64,000 nt of DNA. It comes from DASRDU01 sp046331565. Its GTDB lineage: Bacteria > Acidobacteriota > Blastocatellia > RBC074. The position numbers were made by a program, and so were the translations under genes. The first letter of the stretch is position 1. Every line of letters begins with the position of its first letter. Shown here one piece after another: positions 10,701 through 16,961 of this stretch. The stretch covers positions 2,852,001 to 2,916,000 of the forward strand of contig JAXLQP010000001.1 of NCBI GenBank assembly GCA_046331565.1, given 5' to 3'. Under the pieces are notes generated by a model. The model worked only from the letters and a program-made list of their open reading frames with translations, did not search any database and was not told the origin of the DNA.

Positions 10701-12576
10701 GGGTGAAATTGAAGCGGTGCTGGCGTCGCATCCGGCGGTGCGCGAAGTGACGGTGCTGGCGCGTGAAGATCAGCCGGGCCATAAGCGCCTGGTGGCTTAT
10801 CTGAGCGCGCGGCAATCATCAGTGCCGGTCGCTGAGTTGCGGCAGTATCTGAAGGAGCGACTGCCTGAATACATGATTCCGGCGGCCTTTGTCTGGCTTG
10901 AATCGCTGCCGCTGACGACCAACGGCAAGGTTGACCGGCGCGCGCTGCCTGCGCCTGAAAGCGACAGGCCGGAACTCGAAACCGCCTTTGTGGCTCCGCG
11001 TACCGAGGCCGAGAAAAAGCTGGCTGAAATCTGGCAGCAGATTCTGGGCGTGCAGCAGGTCGGCATTCACGACAACTTTTTCGATCTGGGCGGTGATTCG
11101 ATTCTGAGCATTCAGGTCATTGCCCGCGCGCGACAGGCTGATCTCAATCTGACGCCGCGACAGTTTTTTCAGCATCCCACGATTGCGGGGCTGGCGGCAG
11201 TGGCAGGCGCTGAAGCGCCCGTCCAGGCTGAACAGGGCGCAGTGACAGGGCCGGTGCAACTGACGCCGATTCAGCACTGGTTCTTTGAGGAACACACCGT
11301 CACGCCGCATCACTGGAACATGTCCATTCTGCTGGCCACAGCACTGCCGCTCAATCCGCAGATTCTGGAACAGGCGGTCGGCCATCTGCTGCGTCATCAC
11401 GATGCGCTGCGGCTGCGGTTCAGACCGACCGTGAACGGGTGGCAGCAGTTCAATGCGCCGGTTGAAGAGACAATTCCCTTCTCGTTTGCTGATTATTCTC
11501 AGGCTTCGGCGAAAAAGCAGCGCAAGCAGCTTGAAGCCGCCTGTGCCTCGCTTCAGACCAGTCTGCATTTGTCTGCCGGGCCGCTGCTGCGCGTGGCTTA
11601 TTTCAATCCGGGCGAACAGGGCGGGCGGCTGCTGATTGCGGCGCATCATCTGGTGGTGGACTGGTTTTCACTCAACATCCTGCTGGAAGACCTGGTCAGC
11701 CTGTACCAGCAACTGAGTCGCGGCGACCAGGCGCACCTGCCGCCCAAAACCACTTCGTATCAGCAGTGGGCTGCGCGCCTGACCGAATACGCACAGTCAG
11801 CAGCGCCTGAGGCAGAACTGAATTACTGGATGAACGTGACCGGCGATGAAATTCCGCTGCTGCCGGTTGATTATCCCAAAGGCGAACACACGGAAGATTC
11901 GGTCGAGCAGTTGTCAGTTGAACTGAGCGAAGCTGAAACCAGCGCGCTGCTGCAACAGGTCGCAGCGGCATGCGGCGCGCAGATGAATGAAGTCCTGCTG
12001 GCCGCGCTGGGACGAGCCTGCGCCAGGTGGACGGGACAGCGGCAACTGATGATCGAAATGGAAGGTCACGGGCGCGAGGACATTCTGGCAGGCGTGGATG
12101 TGTCGCGCACGGTGGGATGGTTCACTTCAATCTTCCCTGTCCGGCTGGAAACTGATCCGGCGGCTGATCCGCAGACTTCGATCAGTTCGGTCAGGGAACA
12201 GATGCGCGCCATTCCGCAGCGCGGCATCGGTTACGGACTGCTGCGTTATCTCAGCCGGGATGAGGCAGTCAGAAACAGGCTCAGAGTTCCGAACCGCAGT
12301 CTGGTGAATTTCAATTACCTGGGTCAGACCGTGCAACTGCCTGCGACCGGCCTGCCGATGCATCCTGCTCCAGAATCGCGCGGGCCTGAGCATCATCCGC
12401 AGGACAAACACAACGCCATGCTTTACGTGGTCGGCGGCATTGCCGCAGGACAACTGACTTTGAACTGGCTCTACAGCCGCAATCAATACCGACCGGCCAC
12501 CATCGAACGCCTGTCATCATTCCTCACCGAAGAATTGCGCCTGTTCATCAGCCGGATCAATCCAGCGCAGCAGTGA
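4744..12576 (+). CDS. Nonribosomal peptide synthetase, C-A-PCP-C-A-PCP-E
   Basis: This 2610-residue synthetase has two complete modules. Domains: a condensation domain (1-445) beginning YPLSPMQQGMLFH, a form typical of domains that accept a D-residue donor, with HHILFDG at 143; an A domain (about 460-985); a carrier domain (Ser 1038); a second condensation domain of LCL type (HHIISDG at 1230); a second A domain (about 1550-2085); a carrier domain (Ser 2119); and a full epimerization domain (about 2165-2605) with HHLVVDW at 2301, EGHGRE and NFNYLGQ. Pocket residues read by eye are DASTVAGVGK for the first A domain (aromatic-like, weak) and DLTKIGEVGK for the second (close to Asn codes). There is no thioesterase or reductase domain, and an epimerase at the C-terminus usually means the chain passes to another protein. 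No clear Shine-Dalgarno precedes the ATG; the 21-base gap is T-rich. Confidence 0.96.
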   Translation: MNPKQIADFYPLSPMQQGMLFHTQYAPDSGMYIGQMICRLSGAFDLTAFERAWQRVVDRHPILRSGFISGEVKEPVQLVHRAVKVPFEVQDWRAIESNEQQQKLSDFVLADQRRGFDPAVPPLVRFTLLQMAEREWQFIWTYHHILFDGWALPLILREVFAFYEAFHQGRELALPQPRPFRDYIVWLRKQDLKKAETFWRARLSGFTAPTSLRVDRAASTDESASAYAEESLLLSAELTAALQALARQRQLTLNTLAQGAWALLLARYSGDNDVLFGATVSGRPTDLPGAEQMIGLFINTLPVRVQVEPDANLSDWLRELQQQQLEMRQYEYSPLVQIQSWSDVPPGLPLFESILVFENTPVSSAAGQAGDTALQLSDVQSNQQTNFPLTLAAMPGEQLKLVLGYDALRFDQSAIALMLSHLRTLLENFIASPHARLADVRMLSAAELRQELIEWNDTAKDFPADRCTHQLFEEQAARTPDAAAVSFEESTLSYRELNERANQMAHYLQCLGVGPETLVGVCVEPSLEMVVGILGIMKAGGAYVPLDPHYPADRLAFMLADSQVQIVLTQSHLKSAISNLKSEIELLCLDTEWPRIAPESAANVVSEVRPHHLAYVIYTSGSTGQPKGTLLEHRNLCNFTMVALEQFAITPESRVLQFASFSFDASVSEIVMALCGGARLVLARRETLTSPDTLAELLRREKITTVTLPPSLLAALSPDNLPALTTVVSAGESCAWEVAERWAEGRRFLNGYGPTEATVGSSYYFYKGRRDDAATVPIGGPVSNAQMYVLDARQQPVPVGVPGELYIGGAGVARGYLHRPELTAEKFIAWKSEFGIRNSEAERQMTEGREMAAPLTTDYRLPPTDYRLYRTGDLVRRLADGSLEFLGRVDEQVKIRGFRIEPGEVEAVLNAHPAVQAAVVIAREDVAGDKRLTAYYVAQPDATISISDWRSFAQQQLPGWLVPSAFVSLDSLPLTPNGKIDRRALKSAKYAPDKAASESEFIAPRTATEEIIAGIYAQVLNVSRVGAEDNFFELGGHSLLATQVTSRLRSAFGVELPLHDLFESPSVSALAGRVEAVSRAAQGIQSPPITAIARAGELPLSYAQQRLWFLAQLEPDNPFYNIPSALQLSGTLDVAVLERSLNEVIKRHESLRTTILTRDGRASQVIAPELMLTIPVEDLSHLSADERDRAVSQRVADEAQLSFDLERGPLVRVRLLRIEAETHVALFTLHHIISDGWSMGVFIREITACYAALVNQQPVPLQPLAIQYADFAHWQREWLQGETLAAQIEYWRQQLSGAPAIIELPTDRPRPAIQTYRGATHTFELSPQLSAQLNALSRREGVTLFMTLLAAFQTLLSRYAGQDDISIGTPIAGRNRQELEGLIGFFINTLVMRTDLSGNPTFRELLKRVRATTLGAYAHQELPFEMVVDALQPERNLSHTPLFQVMFVLQNMPRSAQQLSGLTVTALEADSATAKFDLTLTMNESGNVLLGAFEYNTDLFDAATIERMTGHFINLLSGIIATPDAAVMKLALLTAPELQQLLIEWNDTAADFPADQCAHQLFEEQAARTPENIAVSFAGQTLTYRELNERANQLAHYLQRLGVGPETLVGLCIERSLEMVIGLLGILKAGGAYVPLDPHYPADRLAFMLADSQVRIVLTQSHLKSAISNLQSEIELLCLDTDWPRIEQESAANVVSEVRPHHLAYVIYTSGSTGRPKGALIEHRGLVNYLTWCLRAYPVSEGAGAPVHSSLSFDLTITGLYAPLLSGRRVDLAGEDTGVESLSALLHQQSGYSLIKITPAHLELLGQQIAPEAAAGVTKSFIIGGEQLLPEHIAFWQRHAPETKLINEYGPTETVVGCCVYTARGDEKDRAVPIGRPIINTQLYILDKYQQPVPIGVPGELYIGGAGVGRGYLNRPELTAEKFIAWSVVSGQWSVVSDKDNGQRTTDNGQRLYRTGDLARFLPDGNIQFLGRMDEQVKIRGFRIEPGEIEAVLASHPAVREVTVLAREDQPGHKRLVAYLSARQSSVPVAELRQYLKERLPEYMIPAAFVWLESLPLTTNGKVDRRALPAPESDRPELETAFVAPRTEAEKKLAEIWQQILGVQQVGIHDNFFDLGGDSILSIQVIARARQADLNLTPRQFFQHPTIAGLAAVAGAEAPVQAEQGAVTGPVQLTPIQHWFFEEHTVTPHHWNMSILLATALPLNPQILEQAVGHLLRHHDALRLRFRPTVNGWQQFNAPVEETIPFSFADYSQASAKKQRKQLEAACASLQTSLHLSAGPLLRVAYFNPGEQGGRLLIAAHHLVVDWFSLNILLEDLVSLYQQLSRGDQAHLPPKTTSYQQWAARLTEYAQSAAPEAELNYWMNVTGDEIPLLPVDYPKGEHTEDSVEQLSVELSEAETSALLQQVAAACGAQMNEVLLAALGRACARWTGQRQLMIEMEGHGREDILAGVDVSRTVGWFTSIFPVRLETDPAADPQTSISSVREQMRAIPQRGIGYGLLRYLSRDEAVRNRLRVPNRSLVNFNYLGQTVQLPATGLPMHPAPESRGPEHHPQDKHNAMLYVVGGIAAGQLTLNWLYSRNQYRPATIERLSSFLTEELRLFISRINPAQQ
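6457..6498 (+). repeat. In-frame heptamer repeat (AATCTCA/AATCTGC) between A2 and A3 motifs, first A domain
   Basis: Six 7-base units (CATCTCA, AATCTGC, AATCTCA twice, AATCTGA, AATCGAA) encode the linker between LTQSHL and LCLD. The same kind of array occurs at the same site of the next A domain. Confidence 0.8.
7233..7342 (+). repeat. In-frame heptamer repeat block in the hinge of the first A domain
   Basis: The arrays are GAAGTCG/GAATTCG units (7233-7267), CAGATGA/CAGAGGG-type units (7273-7293) and GACTACC units (7308-7342). The left part matches the block at 3201 and the right part matches the array at base 1, so this looks like a chimera of two repeat families. It sits between AEKFI and YRTGDL. 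Confidence 0.85.
9727..9768 (+). repeat. In-frame heptamer repeat (AATCTCA/AATCTGC) between A2 and A3 motifs, second A domain
   Basis: Six 7-base units occupy the same position as the array at 6457 and differ from it in only one or two units. The surrounding roughly 250 bases are also nearly identical between the two A domains, which points to duplication or gene conversion. Confidence 0.8.
10518..10595 (+). repeat. In-frame heptamer repeat block in the hinge of the Asn-like A domain
   Basis: Five exact GTGGTCA units (10518-10552), a GTGACAA unit, and five exact GACAACG units (10561-10595) fill the segment between AEKFI and YRTGDL. GTGGTCA is also the unit of the intergenic repeat at 37621. 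Confidence 0.9.
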
Positions 12577-12610
12577 GGACGCGATTTTCAATTTATCGGA
12601 GGCAGTCAAC

Positions 12611-13687
12611 GTGGATGGTCTGATTGGAATCAGGTTTGGCGACTGGGTCAGCGTGCTGGCTGAAAATCATTTTGCCGTGTCACCAAAGCGCCTGCTGCCC
12701 GCAGGGTTCATCACGGCGCGCAGCATCTTCAATTCGTGGGCGGGCTGGAAGGAACGGCGGATGTTTGACGCGCAGGTGGCCGGGGTTGAGGTGCGTGAAC
12801 CGATCTTTGTGCTGGGCCACTGGCGCAGCGGCACGACACTGCTGCATAACCTGCTGGTGACCGATCAGCAGTTCGCGTTCCCGAATGCTTTTGAAACCTC
12901 GAACCCGCTGACCTTTCTGCGCCTCGAAAAAATCGTGGCGCGCAAACTTGGCGAAGCCACCACGCGGCGGCCCCAGGATAACGTCGAGTATGGTATGTTC
13001 AGCCCCGGCGAAGATGAATTCGGCATCTGCGCGATGTCGCTGCGCTCGCCGGTAATGGGCTGGAACTTTCCGCGCCGCGAGGAATATTACGACCGTTACC
13101 TGACCTTTCGCGGAGTGCCTGAAGCTGAGGTCAGAGAGTGGCGGAAGGCGCTGCTCGACTTTCTGAAAAAGCTGACGTGGAAATATCAGCGCCCGCTGAT
13201 TCTGAAATCGCCGCAGCATACCTGCCGTATCAGGCTGCTGCTGGAAATGTTTCCCGATGCGCGGTTCATTCATATTCACCGCAATCCTTACGATGTCTTT
13301 CATTCGACGCTGAAGCTGTACGAAAAAGTTATTTCGCAGAATCACCTGCACGCGCATCCTCACGAGGAGCAGATCACGGACATTCTGCTGCGGCGGTACA
13401 GCGAAATGTATGACGCTTTCTTTGCCGAGCGCGGACTGATTCCGGCGGGTCGTTATCACGAAGTCGGTTTTGAGGAACTGGAAAGGGATATGGTCGGCCA
13501 GGTGCAGCGAATTTATGAAAGCCTCAGTCTGCCCGGCTTCGCGGCGCACGAACCGGAACTGCGGCAGTACACGGATTCGCTGACCGATTATCAGAAAAAC
13601 GTTCACCCGAAGCTGGATGACGCGCTGCGCCGGAAGATCGCGCAAAGCTGGCGGAGAAGTTTTGAGGAATGGAATTATCCGGTCTGA
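12611..13687 (+). CDS. PAPS-dependent sulfotransferase family protein
   Basis: A 358-residue cytosolic enzyme that would move a sulfate from 3'-phosphoadenosine-5'-phosphosulfate to a hydroxyl or amine. The 5'-phosphosulfate-binding loop is GHWRSGTTLLHN (from residue 69) and the 3'-phosphate-binding segment is RFIHIHRNPYDVFHS, both as in the Sulfotransfer_3 group. The start is GTG at 12611, chosen because GGAGG ends 8 bases upstream and no ATG fits. It lies 34 bases after the second synthetase in the same direction, so it probably sulfates the peptide, for example on an aromatic hydroxyl. The acceptor is not shown by the sequence; stand-alone members of this family also act on sugars and lipids. 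Confidence 0.85.
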   Translation: MDGLIGIRFGDWVSVLAENHFAVSPKRLLPAGFITARSIFNSWAGWKERRMFDAQVAGVEVREPIFVLGHWRSGTTLLHNLLVTDQQFAFPNAFETSNPLTFLRLEKIVARKLGEATTRRPQDNVEYGMFSPGEDEFGICAMSLRSPVMGWNFPRREEYYDRYLTFRGVPEAEVREWRKALLDFLKKLTWKYQRPLILKSPQHTCRIRLLLEMFPDARFIHIHRNPYDVFHSTLKLYEKVISQNHLHAHPHEEQITDILLRRYSEMYDAFFAERGLIPAGRYHEVGFEELERDMVGQVQRIYESLSLPGFAAHEPELRQYTDSLTDYQKNVHPKLDDALRRKIAQSWRRSFEEWNYPV

Positions 13688-13822
13688 GACTTCAGGCTGA
13701 ATGCCCGGCCTGAAACTCAGACCGAACTTACAGGGAAAGGAAAAGCACATCCGGAACAGATGATCAAAAAGCGGTAAACCAAAAAAGCGGCGCCTCACCA
13801 GTCGCCAGCTTCAGGAACTGAT

Positions 13823-15292
13823 ATGCCCTCACCCCCCGCTCGTCCACGAAGCACTTTGATCGTACCGCATCAGATCTGGATGCCGAAGATCATCATGGAA
13901 CGCCGACTCAGACTGCTGAACAAGAATTTCGTCCTGCTCTGGCAGGGCCAGGTGATCGGACTGCTCGGCACTCAGGCGCAGTCAATTGCGATGGCATTCT
14001 GGATCAAGCGCACCTTTGATTCGGCCACGCTGATGGGCGTGCTGCCGATGCTGGCGGCGCTGCCTGCCGTGCTGCTTTCGCCCGTTGGCGGCGCAGTGGC
14101 CGACCGTTATTCGCGGCACCGGATCATCGTCTTCAGCAACGCCGTGCGCGGGCTGCTGCTGCTGCTGCTGGCGGGCCTGATGTTTCTGCTGCCCGAAAAA
14201 ACCGGATTAGGCCTTGTTGTTTTGTTTACGGTTTCGATCCTGCTGTCGGCCATCTCCAGCTTTTTCATTCCGGCGATTACGGCAGTGCTGCCCGACCTCG
14301 TGCCCAAAGATCAGGTGGCGCGCGGCAATATGCTGATTCAGATGGCGACGCAGGGCGCAAGCCTGCTCGGCCAGGGAATCGGTGGCGTGCTGTTTCGCCT
14401 GCTGGGAATGCCGGTCGTGGCCGCGCTCAACGGACTGGGTTTTGTGTTTGCGGCTGTCAGTCAGTGTTTCATCACCATTCCGCAGCAGTTGCCTCTCAAA
14501 AGCGGCGATGAGAAATCCCGCGTGCAGCAGTTCCGCGAAGACATCCGCGAGGGCATCAGGTATGTCTGGCACAACGCGGGGCTGAAATGGATGGTGGCGA
14601 CTTCGACGCTGGTCAACTTTTTTGCCGCCGGGGTGCTGACGCTGGCGCCGCTTTACGTTGAAGACTTTCTGAAAGTCAGCGCCGACTGGGCAGGTTATCT
14701 GGCCGCGACCTTTGGCGTGGGCACCTTCATCGGCTTTGTGGCCGCCGGAGCCTTGAAAATAAAGGGCGAGTGGCGGGCCTTCGCCACGATTACGTTTATT
14801 TTTCTGAATGCCGCCGGGATTTCCCTGCTCGGCGTGCTGGTCAATCTGAAAGCTGCGATGGTCATCGTTTTCTGCTGCGGCGTGGCCGAAGGATTCATCA
14901 CGATCAGCATCAGCACGATTATGCAGGTCACAACGCCGAGCGAAATTCGCGGGCGACTGTTCGGGCTGCTCGGCACTTTGTCGGGCTGCATTGCGCCGCT
15001 GGGCATGGGACTGTCGGGCATTGTCACCGACCTGCTGCACAAAAATGTTCCGCTGGTCTATCTGTTCAGCGGCATCCTGATTGCGGTGTCATCACTGCCG
15101 ATGGCGCTGAGTGCTGAGACGCGAAACTTTCTGGCCTGGGAAGCGCCGGAAATTCCAGCGCCGGAACAGGCCCCGCCCCGCCGCAAACGAAGAAAAAAAG
15201 CGGGCCGGAAAAAAGCTGTGCTGCTGCCGCTGATTCCGCTGCTTGTGCTGTGGTCGGCGTCAATTCTTTCATCCGTCAACCCGCAGGGATAA
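13823..15292 (+). CDS. MFS transporter, EntS-like exporter
   Basis: A 489-residue polytopic membrane protein of the major facilitator superfamily with about 12 hydrophobic segments. The loop GGAVADRYSRHR after the second helix is the family's characteristic motif. The overall form (RLLNKNFVLLWQGQ start, long hydrophobic core) resembles siderophore exporters of the EntS type. The C-terminus carries a basic stretch rich in Arg and Lys, then another hydrophobic segment, which is unusual. An AGGA lies upstream of the ATG. A gap of 135 bases separates it from the sulfotransferase, and it ends 4 bases before the thioesterase start. It most likely exports the peptide made by the synthetases. Confidence 0.88.
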   Translation: MPSPPARPRSTLIVPHQIWMPKIIMERRLRLLNKNFVLLWQGQVIGLLGTQAQSIAMAFWIKRTFDSATLMGVLPMLAALPAVLLSPVGGAVADRYSRHRIIVFSNAVRGLLLLLLAGLMFLLPEKTGLGLVVLFTVSILLSAISSFFIPAITAVLPDLVPKDQVARGNMLIQMATQGASLLGQGIGGVLFRLLGMPVVAALNGLGFVFAAVSQCFITIPQQLPLKSGDEKSRVQQFREDIREGIRYVWHNAGLKWMVATSTLVNFFAAGVLTLAPLYVEDFLKVSADWAGYLAATFGVGTFIGFVAAGALKIKGEWRAFATITFIFLNAAGISLLGVLVNLKAAMVIVFCCGVAEGFITISISTIMQVTTPSEIRGRLFGLLGTLSGCIAPLGMGLSGIVTDLLHKNVPLVYLFSGILIAVSSLPMALSAETRNFLAWEAPEIPAPEQAPPRRKRRKKAGRKKAVLLPLIPLLVLWSASILSSVNPQG

Positions 15293-15296
15293 GGTC

Positions 15297-16085
15297 ATGC
15301 CTCCTGTTTCTCAGTTGAATCACAACCGCTGGATTGATGCCGCCAGGCTCACCGACCGGGCCGGGCTGCGGCTGTTCTGCTTTCCGTGGTCGGGCGCGGG
15401 CGCTTCGGTCTATTACAAATGGGCGAGCGTGTTTCCGCCTGGCATTGAACTCTGCCCGGTGCAGTTGCCGGGACGTGAAAGCCGCCTGACCGAGCCTGCC
15501 TTTCAGCATCTGGAGCCGCTGGTTGAAGCGGCGGGAAACGCGCTGCTGCCTTACCTGAACCGGCCTTTTGCTTTTTTCGGTCACAGCATGGGCGCGCTGA
15601 TCGGGTTTGAGCTGGCGCGCTGGTTACGACGCCATCAGCATCCCGGCCCCGTCCACCTGCTGGTGTCGGGGCACAACGCGCCGCAGTTTCCCGGAGATTA
15701 CGCGCCGATTCACGCGCTGCCTGAACCTGAATTCATCGCTGAATTGCGCCGCCTGAACGGAACGCCTGACGAAGTGCTCAATCACGCTGAACTGCGCGAC
15801 CTGATTGTGCCGGTGCTGCGATCTGATTTCTCGGTCTGTGAAACTTACAACTACACTGCCGAAGCGCCGCTGAGTTGTCCGATTTCAGCTTTCGGCGGGT
15901 TGCAGGATGTGGATGTCAGCCGCGCAAAGCTTGAGGCCTGGCGCGAGCAGACGACCGGAGCTTTTTCAATGCGCCTCTTTCCGGGTGATCATTTTTATCT
16001 GCTGACTGCGCGCCATCACCTGCTGCGCGCCCTCGCGCTGGAACTGGATCAGACGGTGCGCGGGCTGATTTCAGGAAATCCCTGA
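15297..16085 (+). CDS. Type II thioesterase (GrsT/SrfAD family)
   Basis: A 262-residue alpha/beta hydrolase that frees misprimed carrier domains by removing wrong acyl groups; family members also sometimes release products. The nucleophile elbow is GHSMGA (Ser 97), the acid lies in the FGGLQDVDVS segment, and the catalytic His is in GDHFYL (His 232). The N-terminus has the usual LFCFPWSGAGAS oxyanion-hole segment. The start is the ATG at 15297 behind AGGGATAAGG rather than an in-frame GTG further upstream inside the transporter gene. Its stop overlaps the start of the PPTase gene. Since neither synthetase here ends in a thioesterase domain, a role in product release is possible but unproven. 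Confidence 0.92.
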   Translation: MPPVSQLNHNRWIDAARLTDRAGLRLFCFPWSGAGASVYYKWASVFPPGIELCPVQLPGRESRLTEPAFQHLEPLVEAAGNALLPYLNRPFAFFGHSMGALIGFELARWLRRHQHPGPVHLLVSGHNAPQFPGDYAPIHALPEPEFIAELRRLNGTPDEVLNHAELRDLIVPVLRSDFSVCETYNYTAEAPLSCPISAFGGLQDVDVSRAKLEAWREQTTGAFSMRLFPGDHFYLLTARHHLLRALALELDQTVRGLISGNP

Positions 16086-16849
16086 TGATGAATCCGCCTG
16101 TGATCTGGTCGCCGCCGCCTGACCAGCAGACGCTCGCCCCGGACGAAGTTCACGTCTGGCGCGCCCCGCTGGAACTGCCCGCTGAACAGCTTGAAAAACT
16201 GTGGCTGACGCTCGCGCCGGATGAACAACAACGGGCCGGGCGTTTTCATTTTGAGCGTGATCGTCATCATTTCATCGCAGCACACGGAATGTTGCGGGTG
16301 CTGCTTGGCCGCTATCTCAGGCTCAGCCCGCAGGAACTGAATTTCATCACCGGCCCCTGGGGCAAGCCTGCGCTGCGGCCTGACTGCCGCCCGCTTCCGC
16401 TGCATTTCAACCTGTCGCATTCGCATCAACTGGCGCTTTATGCTTTCACACTGCACCGCGAAACCGGCGTGGATGTTGAATTCATCAAACCCGATTTTGC
16501 CAGCCTTGAGATTGCCCGCAGTTTCTTTTCACCCCGCGAAGTCGCGCAACTTGGTTCACTGCCTGTTGCTGAACAGACGCAGGCATTCTTCAACTGCTGG
16601 ACGCGCAAGGAAGCCTATATCAAAGCGCGCGGTGAAGGGCTGTCGCTGCCGCTCGATCAGTTCGACGTATCACTGCTGCCCGGCGAACCGGCGCGACTGT
16701 TGCGAATGCTCAGTGATGAACGCGAGACGATGCGCTGGCGGATGGAAGCGCTGCAACCTGGCCCCGGTTATGCCGGAGCAGTGATGGTTGAAGGACACGA
16801 CTGGCAATTGAGTTGCCGGGAATGGAGGCCGACGCTCCTGGCTGAGTGA
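16085..16849 (+). CDS. 4'-phosphopantetheinyl transferase, Sfp type
   Basis: A 254-residue enzyme that transfers phosphopantetheine from coenzyme A to the carrier-domain serines of the synthetases. Recognised by GVDVEFIKPD (first metal-binding acidic motif), FFSPREVAQL and WTRKEAYIKARGEGL (the WxxKEAxxK motif). Length is normal for the Sfp family. The start overlaps the thioesterase stop (TGATG), so the two are translationally coupled. This is the last gene of the cluster; a strong hairpin follows. Confidence 0.94.
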   Translation: MMNPPVIWSPPPDQQTLAPDEVHVWRAPLELPAEQLEKLWLTLAPDEQQRAGRFHFERDRHHFIAAHGMLRVLLGRYLRLSPQELNFITGPWGKPALRPDCRPLPLHFNLSHSHQLALYAFTLHRETGVDVEFIKPDFASLEIARSFFSPREVAQLGSLPVAEQTQAFFNCWTRKEAYIKARGEGLSLPLDQFDVSLLPGEPARLLRMLSDERETMRWRMEALQPGPGYAGAVMVEGHDWQLSCREWRPTLLAE

Positions 16850-16877
16850 AGAGCAGGCTGAAAGCAGCGTCAAAAGC

Positions 16878-16918
16878 GGAAAGGCTCCGATTCTCTTGAA
16901 AAGAATCGGAGCCTTTCC
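16878..16918 (+). terminator. Bidirectional terminator between the peptide cluster and the SBBP gene
   Basis: A perfect 17-bp stem (16878-16894 with 16902-16918) with a 7-base loop lies between two convergent genes. There is no long T-run, but its position and strength fit a shared terminator. Confidence 0.8.
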
Positions 16919-16961
16919 GGTTAATGGGTCTGGCCTTCAGGCTTTTCCCCGATGCGCTGTC

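Noticed and set aside
15243..15296. Longer N-terminus for the type II thioesterase
   Set aside because: It would start inside the transporter gene; the ATG at 15297 has its own ribosome site.
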